The notes beneath the pieces were generated by a model that was given only the letters and a program-made list of their open reading frames with translations, made no database searches and was not told where the DNA came from. From Platerodrilus igneus (taxonomy: Eukaryota; Arthropoda; Insecta; Coleoptera; Lycidae), in the NCBI GenBank assembly GCA_036346225.1, contig JARFIW010000588.1, positions 2,671,501 through 2,735,500 on the forward strand: a DNA stretch of 64,000 nt, written 5' to 3'. Shown here piece by piece: positions 11,823-22,474 of the stretch (position 1 is its first letter; every line of letters begins with the position of its first letter). A program made the position numbers and the translations under genes.

Positions 11823-13170
11823 ACTGTTAGCAATGTTAATATAAGCAAGATACTTGAAGACTTGAAATGTAAGTACAAAAATGTCTTTGATCAGAATCTT
11901 TGCACTACAATTAAAAAGTTTGAAGTGAAATTTCTTCTAAAGAATAATGTTACTCCAATAGTAAAAAAAGCTTGTTCAATGGCATATGCACTTAAACCGT
12001 TAGTGGAAAAGAAAATTAATCAAATGGTTGAAGTAGATATTTTAAAACCAGTTTCACATAGCGAAAGAGCTTCACCCATAGTAGTAGTGCCCAAGAAAAC
12101 TAGTGATGTTAGGATTTGTACAGATTTTCGAGTAACTGTTAATAAACTATTAAAAATAAATCAGTATCACTTACCGGCACTCGATGATATATTTGCTAGT
12201 TTAGTGGGAGGTTCAGTTTTTACAGTTCTTGATTTATCTGGAGTGGATCAGATTTTAAAGGGAATTTTGGGGGCGCATTGTTATCTTGATGACATTCTGT
12301 TAGCTTCGAGAACGCAAGTGGAAGCAGAAAAATTATTAACAATCGTGTTAGATAGGTTAGCTAAATACAATGTAAAAGTTAATTTAGCAAAATGTAGTTT
12401 TTTCAGAAAGATGTAACATACCTAGGACATCGGATTGACTCCAAATGTATACATCCTACATCTGAAAAATTACGAGCAATATATGAGGCACCTGAACCAA
12501 AAGATCTTACTCAATTTAGATCATATTTAGGGTTACTAAATTATTATAGTAAATGTGTCCCTATGTTATCATCAAAATTAAAGCCCTTATATGCATTTCT
12601 AGAAAAAGACAGTGTATTTGATTTTGATAATGAATGCAAAAATGCATTTAACTTAAGTAAAGATTTGTTTGCAACTAATCAGGTTTTAACCCACTATGAC
12701 CCAAATAAGCCTATTATAATATCGTGTGATGCAAGTTCTTATGGGGTTGGCGATGTTTTATGTCATAGAATTAAGGGGATAAAAAACCAGTGTTGTTTGC
12801 TTCAGTTACACTCTCAAAGGCAGAACGTAATTATTCTCAATTGGAACGTGAAGCGTTGGCAGTAATATTTTGTGTTAAACGCTTTCATACATACATTTTT
12901 GGGCGATCTTTTATTCTCATATCAGATCATCAGCCTTTGAAAGTAATTTTTAATACAGAACGGAACATATCGGTGGTGTCTGCTTCACGTATTATACTTT
13001 GGAATTTAATTTTGTCAATGTACAATTACAGTATTGAAAATAGAAGAAGTTCTCAAGTATTTGAGGCTGATATGCTGTCCAGGTTACCCTCAAAGGATAA
13101 CACTGATATAGATGATCGTATTCTTTCATTTAATTATTTAAAGAGTTACCTTTATCATATATTGATATTG
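11823..13170 (+). pseudogene. Reverse transcriptase and RNase H of element 2, internally deleted
   Basis: RT residues include SPIVVVPKK, RICTDFR and FTVLDLSG (motif A aspartate). The frame then jumps to GAHCYLDDILLAS, the YxDD catalytic box, so roughly 50 residues between motifs A and C are missing. After a shift near 12416 comes LGHRIDS, then the RNase H domain: IIISCDASSYGVG, a run starting NYSQLEREALAVI, and ISDHQPLK. Another shift lies near 12790. RT with RNase H would copy the element RNA; this copy cannot. Confidence 0.9.
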
Positions 13171-13175
13171 CAAGC

Positions 13176-15075
13176 ATGTCAAAAAAAGACCCTGTAATAA
13201 GGAAAATTATTGACCGTGTTAAAACAGGATGGCCAAGTAAAGTTAGTGAAGATACTAAGAGTTATTTTATAAAGCGCAATGAGTTGTCTGTTGAACAAAA
13301 TTGCTTAATGCTAGGAACAAAAGTAGTAATTCCAGAGGTATTACGTAAAAATATTCTACTATTAATACACAAAGATCGTATAGGTATCGTAAGAGCTAAA
13401 TTGTTAGCTAGGACTGCGTGTTGGTGGCCAAATATCAATAATGATATTGAGAATATAATTAATAGTTGTAGTATTTGTCAGGTTTATCAAAACCATTATG
13501 AAAAGAATTTAGTCTCTTGGCCTAGGTCTGAAAGAGTATGTCAAAGAATACATATAGATTTCCTTCATCAAAAGAGAGTACCTTGTTTATTGATTGTTGA
13601 TACGAAATCTAAATGGATCGATATTCATTGTATGTAGAAATCCACGAATATAAACCATACAATTGAAAAATTAAAACTAACCTTTTCGTTTTTGGGTATT
13701 CCAGATATAATTGTGGGTGACAATGGTCCTCCGTTTAATTCAAAAGATTTTATTAAGTTTTGTAAGGTAAATGGCATTCAGTTTTTAAAATCGCCACCAT
13801 ATCACCCACAATCGAATGGTGTAGCTGAAAGGCATATACAAACGGTGAAAAAGGCATTAAATAAGTTTTTATTACAAAAGTCGTCACTCTCTATACAACA
13901 ACTAATTGTTAATTTTCTATTTAGTTATAGGAATTCTCCATGTGTTGGTACAGGATTAAGTCCTAATGAAGTTTTATTGAAGATTAAACCAAAAACTCGT
14001 TTAGATCTGTTGAAACCATGTTACATCCAAATTTGGAAATGTACATCGTTGAATATGTGAGTAAATTCCCACGAATGTTTTCCAATAAACTTGTTAATTT
14101 CCGTCATTCCGGACAGTTGCGTTTGCGCAAGAGAATGCGCAGGCACTGAGTAAATGGCGCAAGTGCGCGGTGTGTGATACGAAGCCATTAGCACGAGACT
14201 TCGAAGCCGAGAACAGCTACCTGTGTCGTGGTGTCTTTTCTCTTTTTTTAGAATGTAGGTTTCCTTATCTCTACCTTCGATCGTTCCTTATACCTGGTTG
14301 CTCCTATCGTTCCGCTACGAAGGGAAAAGAGTACAATTAGAATTTGGACTCAACAATGGCGTAGCCGACCCACCCAGAAACAACGAGGGCCCTTAGATGT
14401 AAAAGAAATACTGAGTACTCGTTCATTTATATTGTAGTTTAACCATTGTATCACTTTTAAACGTGTTTGGTATTTGATACAATTTGCCACATAATTATGT
14501 TATAATATACAATTACGCAATAATGTGAAACGTGGGAATGTATCAATCAAAAGCAAATAGTGATATAAGGGTTAGTCAAAATTTTGATTTTGTTAAACTG
14601 AAACAATTTGCGGAAGGTGAAAAGGTATTAGTAGATAAATTAGGTCCATATACTAATGATAAGTGGAAGGAAGGTACTATAGTTAAAGAAGTTAGTGCTG
14701 TTAGTTATTTAGTAGATGATGAGGGGGAAAATCTTGCAGAAGCATGTTAATAGTACTCGTAAAAGGGTGAAAATTTTTTAGATACTTCTTCGTCAGGTAG
14801 ATAAAAACATTGTAACAACCAAAATTGAAAATGATTCAGATGTTTGTACAAACGTTAGCCCTAGGCAATCAATATGTGTTCGTACCAAAACAACTGAAAC
14901 AAGTTCGCCTAAATTTAATTCAAATGTTGTTGCTGAAGATGCTAGCACTAGTGTTGTACCGCAATGTACTAGCAACGATGAACTTCAAATTGATGTTAAT
15001 GTAAATAAAAATGTTTCATCAATGTTAAGACGTAGTAATAGAGTTATTAAGGCGCCTATTCAAATGAATTTATAG
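13176..15075 (+). pseudogene. Integrase of element 2, split by a family B repeat
   Basis: The zinc domain lies in 13350-13490 (IHKDRIGIV, CWWPNINND, CSICQ). The first catalytic aspartate is in RIHIDFL, and a TAG stop falls at 13636-13638. The second aspartate is in VGDNGPPF and the glutamate in NGVAERHIQT, so the DDE residues are all present. A family B repeat interrupts at about 14020. The C-terminal domain resumes at about 14540 (FAEGEKVLVDKLGPY). The last residues, RRSNRVIKAPIQMNL, end just before the polypurine tract, a usual Gypsy Pol ending. Confidence 0.9.
14020..14540 (+). repeat. Family B repeat, copy 2
   Basis: It begins GTTACATCCAAATTTGG and matches copy 3 (15766-16305) and the reverse of copy 1. 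It interrupts integrase coding sequence after DLLKP; coding resumes at YQSKANSD near 14541. Ends are uncertain: ATG flanks both sides, a weak hint of a short TSD. Confidence 0.65.
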
Positions 15076-15111
15076 TGCTATGTGTTCTTTTCTTTGTTAG
15101 TGAGAGGAAAA

Positions 15112-15343
15112 TGTCATGTTTTAGTATTTAGCATTATGGTAAACACGCCACTAATTTGAGGGATCATTGAGTACGCCCATGCTTTTGAAAAAGCCAGTAA
15201 TGGTGCATTCTTGTAGCTCGATTCTGTGTGCTGTCGTAGTAATGTATAAGCACCTCACTAAAACTTTTATACAACCTGCTTTCTTTATAAATATATTATT
15301 AGTGAACCCACAAGTGTTTTATTCAATAGAATAATACACAACA
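15112..15343 (+). repeat. 3' LTR of element 2 (232 bp, short form)
   Basis: It starts TGTCATGTTTTAG right after the polypurine tract and ends ACACAACA. It matches both ends of the 5' LTR but lacks ~1.3 kb from its middle. Confidence 0.85.
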
Positions 15344-15765
15344 GTCAGTATATTTTTGAATGTTGGTTTGCACGGGTTTTTCTGTGATAATAATATAAAC
15401 CCAATTATACAGGTACAAAATGCTTATTATCAAAAACGTGCGTTCTTTTTCGACTGTCCGAATTTTAATGCACATTCTTAGTTGGATATTTTATTCCAAC
15501 ATTCTTGAACCCTTACTTGGCTGTACCACAGAAATTTAACATTATTGTTACCATACATTTTACTTGGCTACCATTGTATGCAGATGAAATTATGATGAGA
15601 TAAAGACCTTGCAGTTACCTAAGACCTTCAGAAACCTACGTGAAGGAACATCATTAAATGCCAACAGGTACAATGGTTTCATTTACTTGCGGTATGTGGT
15701 TTGCTTGTAGTAGTTAAATATTTAGAAATTAATGGGCAAACATCTTGACGTCTATTTAATACTGT

Positions 15766-16305
15766 CAGTTGTTACATTCCAAATTTGAAAATGTACATAT
15801 TTAAATATGTGAGTGAATTCCCGCCAATATTTTAAAATAAACTTGTTAATTTTTGCCATCCCGGACAGTTGCGCAGGCGAGAAGTGAATGGCGCAAATGC
15901 GCGGTGTGACACGACATCATTAGCCATGGGACGTCAAACCGGTAACATCTACCAGTGTCGTGGTGTCTCTTTTCTTTTTTTTTAGGATGTAGGTTCCTCT
16001 ATCTTATCTCTACCTTATATCGTTACCTCTACCTGAATCCTTGTCGTTATCCCTACAAACAAAAGAGGAAAGACAAATAGAATCTGATTACACAATGACG
16101 AAGCCAACCCACACCAAAAAACGAAAAGATGCCCTGAGATTTAACTGCAAGACGCGTTTTAAGTGAGTACTTTGCTTTATTTAAATTATAAATTAAGAAT
16201 TGTATCATTGTAAACGTGTTTGGTATTTGATACAATTTGCCGCGTAATTAAGCTATAATATACAATTGCGCAATATTGTGAAACGTGGACCGTATCAGTG
16301 GTGCC
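15766..16305 (+). repeat. Family B repeat, copy 3
   Basis: It begins TGTTACATTCCAAATTTG and ends near TATCAGTGGTGCCAA. It aligns with copies 1 and 2 throughout, including GCCATCCCGGACAGTTGCG and GTATTTGATACAATTTG. It lies outside any recognised host element. CAGT occurs at both candidate edges but is also part of copy 1, so the TSD is unproven. Confidence 0.65.
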
Positions 16306-17530
16306 AAGCATATCACGGTATTAAAATAAGAATTTAGTGTAGTTTTATATGATCATGTTTTTATATTGATGGCTAACTGTGTTAACTGTAAACAGATTTG
16401 ATAGTTATCCATCAATTGTGTTGGTGATTAATTATTGGTGATGGTTGGTTGCTTGCACTGTCGTAAATATGTATTTTTGTCTTTATGTTTTAGTAACTTC
16501 TAGTTGGAACGATCTCATCACCATAAATCTAGTAAGTAACTAGGTAAGATTTATTCTTATAGTTATCCAAGCTAGAGAATTTGAAAATTGAAATGGATAG
16601 ATTAGCATTAGACATAGTAGGAATTAGTAAAGATTAATAGCCAGAGGTGGGTTTGGAATGTGAGCGATCTACAAAGGTATCGAAAACATACTGTTAATTA
16701 TTGTGATAATGAATGTTGGAAATATCAATGGTCCTCTGTAATAACGACACAACTCAAAATATAATAATTTTCAGGAGAGCTATTTTAAGAATTTGCACAA
16801 CCCATTTTTATTTTGTAATATGTTAAAATAAGACATACTGCATTAAGACAATATTATGTAGATATGTATATTAGTTTTGACATCATCATTATTGCACGAA
16901 GATTTAGTGCTAATAATTGTCGACAAGTTCGTTTTTATTACTTATTTCTTAAAATATGCTACTATTTTACATAAAAAAGTCCTTTTTTGCTTATATATTT
17001 TTTAGCACATACTATTTATCAGTTTAAATCAAGCATAAAGGAAACAAATAGAAACTTTGAAGAAGCACTATTAACAACAGTAACTACAAATGATAATATG
17101 GCATTGTAAAGTTACAGGCTGTTATAGATAGATGCGTAGAATGGTGGTATAGTCTTTTTTATATTAGTTTCAGAAGGCTTTCTTTTTTCTTTTTATCCAG
17201 TCCTACAGGTTTATCGTTTAATTGCTTTAAAGTGAAAAATTCGTTTGCAGTTACACCATCAGAGTTACAATATTTATAAACTATTTTCTGTGGCTTCCTT
17301 TTTCTTTACGAAAGATAGCAATATCAGTAGTTCGGAGATTTTCATTACTAGTCTTTAAAATCACGTGCTTTGATTTTGTTCGATAAATCTTTAAAATCAC
17401 AACATGACTTGTAACTCATTTTTTTCTACAAAGTATAAGCCTGCCCTTCTTTTTGGGAGATCAAATCAAAGTAACATACTGTTGAAGAGTGTAAATAAGT
17501 CCACGTTTAAGCGATTTCAAGATTTCTTGT
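16306..17530. other. AT-rich interval, nothing recognised
   Basis: No coding homology, terminal repeats or TSDs were recognised. The short open frames are chance-sized. Confidence 0.5.
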
Positions 17531-17544
17531 TGTATATTTGCATT

Positions 17545-17844
17545 AGGTGGCTCCGTGGTGTAGTGGTATGTGTGTGACTACTACGCCCTAGGTCCCGAGT
17601 TCGAATCCCGACACGGTCCGCTTGAAAAATGTTAAGCGAGCATTTTTCGCAAAAATACACCCTCGTTCGGATGAGAGGTAAAATGGAGGTCCCGTGTGTG
17701 AGTGTTGTCACGCACGTTAAAGATCCCTACCTTGCTTGGAACAGCAAGGATTCGGCAAAATTCAAAATTTTCCAGGTAAAAAAAACTCGCTTCCTGGCCA
17801 ATGTAGTACCTTCGGGTGGAGCATTGGAAAAAAATCACATGTAA
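17545..17844 (+). mobile_element. tRNA-derived SINE with UUCG-hairpin tail, copy 1
   Basis: The head has Pol III boxes: A box TGGTGTAGTGGTATG near 17555 and B box GAGTTCGAATCCC near 17598. The body is shared with copies at 30767-31035 and 47462-47740. The 3' part, 17798-17827, can fold as CCAATG with CATTGG around an inner ACC-UUCG-GGU tetraloop. A perfect 14 bp TSD, TGTATATTTGCATT, lies at 17531-17544 and 17845-17858, showing LINE-type retroposition. The host site is a LINE relic. The tRNA of origin was not assigned. Confidence 0.85.
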
Positions 17845-18110
17845 TGTATATTTGCATTCCGACAACGACCGCTGCAAATGTGGTGAGAGCACAGAAAGCA
17901 CAGAGCACATGCTCTTCGACTGCCCGCTCAAGGTGGCAAATTCAGGGTTAGCTGATGGGAAGATAGCTACGATAGGGTTAGCATGGCCAAAGAGCCTAGA
18001 AGTCGGGAAGTGGTTAATCAGAAAGCGTTCTGGACAGCCTTTAAAGAATTTGCGGGAAGGGTCGCGAGATTGGACGGTGATAACCGCATGTAAATCAGGG
18101 TAAGGGGGGC
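17845..18110 (+). pseudogene. LINE ORF2 C-terminal relic (CCHC end)
   Basis: The frame reads NVYLHSDNDRCKCGES, then TEHMLFDCPL, the Cys-Cys-His-Cys pattern found near the end of ORF2 in R1/Jockey/I-type non-LTR retrotransposons. It ends at a stop near 18103. An A-rich tail follows at about 18178-18245, with repeated AAAAATAAAA. The upstream part is separated by the SINE and is not clearly recognisable. It is a dead 3' fragment; the exact clade is uncertain. Confidence 0.6.
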
Positions 18111-19410
18111 GGAGGGAGGATTGGAAAACTAGGATTTGACTTGGCACAATATATGAGCACGATTTAAAACCTGTTAAATAAAAAGAAAATAAAAATAAAA
18201 AAAAAATTATAAACAAAAAATTAAAAGCAAAAACAAAAACAAAAATTCAATAACCAAAAATCTATTATGCATGATGAACCCCCACACCACTAAAACAATC
18301 ACTGTCGAACCTTAAACACACAGAAAATCGGGAATAAATCAAACACAAATAAATAATAACAAACTAAATCAGAAAACCGTCATTAATTTAAATCAGTAAA
18401 ATAAATAAAGACAATAAAATAGAGTGAAACCGCGCATCCCCCCCCCCCAAGACATTTAAAGTGATAGTGATTGTGAAACCCCAGAATGTTTAGTGCATAC
18501 CCACCAGGACTTTAACAGTGCATTTTCAACTCCCCTTAGAAGTAAGATATCAATAGACATAAGAAGACAACCAGATCTTTGGATGCTGGAAAAATTTATG
18601 TACGAGGTAGAAATAAAATTGTGGCGGCTATACTCGCATAATTTGTATTCATAAGATTTTTTTTTGAAATAATTTAACGAGCACGCATTTTGTGTGTAAT
18701 GGCGTTAGCCATCATAATGTTTATGGAAGTGCAACTGATAATTTGGGTGATGCTTTTGCTAATTTATGCACTGTTACATGCTTTTGCTTATTTAGATATT
18801 TATTTATTTATTTATGTATTTATTTTATGTTTAATTCTATATTTATATTTATTTTAATATTTATATTTTACCTGCATTGTATTGTTTTGTAGTTTGATAT
18901 AATTCGTTTGACGTTCTGCCGCCTATTTTTTGGGCGCAGTATTTATAGGAAAGAAGAATGTAATTATAATATGTCAAGTTAGGGAACGATAGGGAATGTT
19001 AGGGTCGAATATAGGATTTACTTAGAATTAAATACTTAGACCAGGAAGCACGAATTTGTAAATTTATAGAGTAGGCAAAATAGCTGGATTTACTATTAAA
19101 ATATTTGGCAAATGCTTATAAAATTTGAATCCATTTTTAAAATTAGCTAGCTAGATTTGGATAGTTTTAAGACGACCCTTCAGGTCGCACCGGTAAGCAG
19201 AGCTGGCGACTGCTATCTGGTATTACGGAGATCTCCCATTTTACTTTAGCTTGTGTCTTGTTGATCGGACACACTCCAAAATCAACGCTAGGGATACCAT
19301 AACTCAAACCCTATTTCTAGTTTTTGTTTTGGTTTGTTAGATTTTTAATTAGGATTAATTTTGATGCTAGATTACATTTGAAGCACGTTTATATTTTACG
19401 CGTTTAAACG
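18111..19410. other. LINE tail and unannotated interval
   Basis: It contains an A-rich tail (to about 18245), a C-run near 18440, a TTTA-rich tract (about 18795-18870) and no recognised gene. The block 19155-19320 is locally GC-richer and may be a further repeat, but no second copy was found. Confidence 0.45.
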
Positions 19411-19524
19411 CAATGTAGTACCTTCGGGTGGAGCATTGGGAACGTGACCACAGGCATAGCGACCCTTATTCAAATTATAATGTATATTTGCGTTGCAATG
19501 TAGTACCTTCGGGTGGAGCATTGG
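19411..19524 (+). repeat. Two orphan SINE hairpin tails
   Basis: The SINE 3' hairpin occurs twice without a SINE body: 19411-19438 and 19496-19524. Each keeps AATGTAGTACCTTCGGGTGG and the closing GCATTGG. The second is bracketed by an inverted 12-mer, AATGTATATTTG at 19480-19491 and CAAATATACATT about 19532-19543, similar to the SINE target site at 17845. Confidence 0.75.
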
Positions 19525-19544
19525 AAAATCAAATATACATTTGC

Positions 19545-19709
19545 ATGGGCACTGTCACCTTCATTCTGTGTGTGCCTTATAACTAAGAAATTGTGGGTAA
19601 TTGAATTAATTATTCTGTAACTATAGATGGCAAACTTGTACATTAGGAACACATACTTATTTTTATTTTGTCCACAGCAGTTGTCTGAGTAGAACACAAT
19701 ATCAATCAT
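19545..19709 (-). pseudogene. QNKN-motif protein relic (DUF7869-like), minus copy
   Basis: Residues include FYSDNCCGQNKNKYVF, ITHNFLV and HTQNEGDSAHA. I recognise this SD-C-GQNKN ... HTxNEGDS pattern from a large insect protein family annotated only as uncharacterised or DUF7869-like, thought to be RNase H-fold and transposon-linked. Only this core remains. The downstream part of the frame is the antisense of the SINE hairpin, so the protein is truncated there. Function is not established. Confidence 0.55.
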
Positions 19710-20078
19710 TTGTTAGGTTTTTACAGCTTGCTCTTCCAAACGCTTAATATACAACCAAAGGCATATCGCTATTTCGTTTGCACCTCTTTTTGCTTTTGAC
19801 TCATCCCAGGTATAACAGTGAACATCGTTAGTTGCTAAATGCATTTAAAATGAAAAACTCTAAATGAAATTCACAATATAAGTATAAATACGGTTAACTT
19901 TAAAAAAAGCTGAGATTTTGTAGCTAGATCTCCAAAAAGGAAAATAATCCAGAAATAGGTAAAAGAAGAGTAATATTTTTTGTTTATGTATAAAAAATGT
20001 CGGAAATTTCATGAGAAAAGATATACAGGATGTCTGATTACACTTGCCCCGAGATTACATGTGCCCCACTTCACTCTA

Positions 20079-20753
20079 CATGTTTGGAAGAGAACTTAGA
20101 AATTACTTTGTACTCTGACGCATGTCCAGGTCAGAATAAGAACACCCATGTACTTATAGTGTTTCTGTTCTTATAAAAATGAAGCCATTTCTGAAATATA
20201 TAAACCATAAATTCCTTGTTCTGGGTCACACTTATATGGAGGTGACTCAAATCAGTTAGTCATTGAGAGAAAAAAAAACATATTTTATTTCCATCAAACT
20301 TCCCTGAGACTAGGTGCAGTTGGTAAGGTCATGCGGTAGCTCTCGGCCATTTCATGTCAATGAAATTACTCAAAATGACTTTTTGAGTTTTCTGCATTGT
20401 CAAGGCAATATTTTAAGCAACCCAAAACTGACACGAATGGCAAAGATTTTGTTGGAAGGACATCAGGTGATTACGGTACTCTCAAGAAATAGACGTAGTA
20501 GAATATAAGACTTTTTTAGATGAAAACAAATCATTTAAGAATATCTTTCTTAGCATAAAGAAGTTTGCAATGGACGCCTGTACTTCCTTTGTCGTATAAG
20601 AGACCAGTTCCGATATCAGATGAAGAGAAAAATAATCTTTTGGAAATTCTTTCCTATATTGAAGTTGTTTTCTATTCATTTTACGAAAATCTGGTAACAA
20701 GGTCTACAGTAATTAACGACGCAGTGGCAAGTGATGATAGTACCTCGGAATAA
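20079..20753 (+). pseudogene. QNKN-motif protein relic (DUF7869-like), plus copy
   Basis: About 20115-20140 encodes LYSDACPGQNKNTHV; after a stop and shift, about 20205-20265 gives FLVLGHTYMEG, then DSNQLVIER. The 20314-20508 frame continues MQLVRSCGSSRPFHV and 20565-20753 gives YKRPVPIS, then VVFYSFYENL. All are in the order of the same family as the minus copy at 19545-19709 but from a divergent member (HTYME instead of HTQNE). Several shifts and stops make it a pseudogene. Confidence 0.55.
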
Positions 20754-21413
20754 TCGCTATTATTAAAATTTAGATTTAAGGTTTTTAAGTGTACAAGAGT
20801 ACAAGTAAATTTTTTGATGAAATTAAATGTGAAAAAGAGTTTTGTTGATTTTATTTTTTGTTTGAAGCTTTTTGAAGTTTATATATTATAGTATAAAAGA
20901 TACGTTTTTTCACTATATTTGTTTTAATAATAAAAAAATTCAATAAAATTAATTGCATAAAAATCCCCAATAAATAAACTAACAAATTAATTTATTTGAA
21001 AGTGTTAATTTGGCACTTATACCCCGTTTCTCGCCGGACTGCCACATGTTTATTGCTACAACTGTACATAGTGCCTCTAAGTTGACTTAACCAGCCTTAT
21101 TTTAGCATTGTTGTGCAACTTTCAAATAAAGTAGATGAGTTTGGTTGTAATGTAATTTTTAATAATTGAGCTTCACATACAAGCTTTTACTTTAATCAGG
21201 GAAAAAATTAAGTCTACAGATTTTAAAACTATAGATTAATTTATCTGCCTTCAAGAGAAATAATAGAACAATGTGTAAACTAGTAAATACAAAAATATTA
21301 CCAAGGCAACATTCAAGTCAATATCAATAATCTGCATTTGGTTCTTTACAATTTTAGTAAATTCATATACAAAATATTATCATAAACATGCAGTATATGC
21401 ATTAATAACTTAC

Positions 21414-21692
21414 CATTCCATAAGTTATCCTAAACTGGCTTGTTAATTGACTGGGTTTACCTAGCATCATTTCCTTAAGCGAAGCAACTGGAGGTAACTC
21501 TCCTTTACAAAGTATTATAACAGTTCCGGTTTTGTCTTTGCCTCGTCGTCCAGCACGACCTGCCATTTGAATATATTCTGCTGGTTTTAAATTTCGTAGT
21601 TCAATTCCATCATGTTTCGTTATGGAATCAAAAATAACAGTACGAGCAGGCATGTTAACACCCATTGCAAATGTTTCAGTAGCAAACAAGAG
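21414..21692 (-). CDS. SKIC2: Ski2-type RNA helicase, exon d (motifs V and VI)
   Basis: This 279 bp exon encodes 93 residues with no interruption. It carries helicase motif V ([14 protein letters not shown]) and motif VI ([10 protein letters not shown]), followed by the Ski2-typical [14 protein letters not shown] and ITYGM. An acceptor TTTTAG precedes it and a donor GTAAGT follows ATG at 21414. Phase is 0 at both ends and joins exon c in frame (RLVK|LLFATE). The protein is the ATPase of the cytoplasmic Ski complex, which feeds mRNA to the exosome. The next exon (winged-helix/arch region) is not found in the remaining 21 kb of the window. Confidence 0.92.
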
Positions 21693-22474
21693 CTAAAACA
21701 AAAAAAATTATTTTTAACTTTTTCAAATTATCAATTAGATGTTAAAATTTTAAATAAAGTTTAACGTAACCTAGATCAAAATTGCAAAAGATGCTAACAG
21801 ACAAAATACATACATAAGCGAGGATAAATAGATTTCACCGAACAGCACAAACTACTAGGAGCATTTGCCGTAACTAGAACAGTGGAGGAGGGAATGGAAC
21901 TCACGTAAACCAACCCCAGAGAAGGTCTCAGATCAAGTGTCACCCAATTGAAATAACCTGAATCTCCGCGAACCCAATTGGAACAAACTCCCATCGAAAT
22001 GATATTCAGATTTTCTACACTTAAATAATACCTTAATCATATACACTTCAACGGAACAAACCAAAATAAATATTGAGTACAAATAACACTGTTTACTAAT
22101 TTTGTTTGTAGCATACAGGATCAATACATTAATGCTTACTGTAGCAGAAGTTCATACAAATTATGACTCTAATATTCTACATAGGTAGAACTTAATGAAA
22201 CAAATAATGTAATAACGTGCTGTATGTAATGGTGATATTGGTGCACGGACATCAGTTACAAATATTCACTTTTGGTATAATAAATTTTATAGTCATGCGC
22301 CTATTGTTGATTGTTTAAATTTAGTGCTAGAAATGCTAACATTTTTGCACGCGTCATTTACATATTAGTGGACATTTAACGTACACATAGACTTACATAC
22401 TTATCTACTTATACTATTCCTATAAAGATCTAAAGTTTCAGCGTACAGACTCATTTAGATTAATAAATATCACT

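Larger units (their letters stand above)
7490..15343 (+). mobile_element. Ty3/Gypsy element 2, complete outline, three nested insertions
   Basis: The element has LTRs beginning TGTCATGTTTTAG and ending ACACAACA, then gag, protease, RT, RNase H, integrase and a polypurine tract (GAGAGGAAAA, just before 15112). Flanks read GTCAC on the left (7485-7489) and GTCAG on the right (15344-15348), a probable 5 bp TSD with one change. Inside it sit one family A LTR (9883-10676) and two family B repeats (11203-11822 and about 14020-14540). Removing these gives a normal gag-pol order, but with frameshifts, stops and an RT deletion it is dead. Confidence 0.9.

Noticed and set aside
17548..17620. Possible tRNA gene with A and B boxes
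   Set aside because: The boxes are good but the arms do not close into a cloverleaf, and the sequence is fused to a repeated body with a 14 bp TSD. It is a SINE head.
17632..18216. 194-codon minus-strand frame
   Set aside because: It is the antisense of the SINE body and the LINE C-terminal relic; it has no homology of its own.
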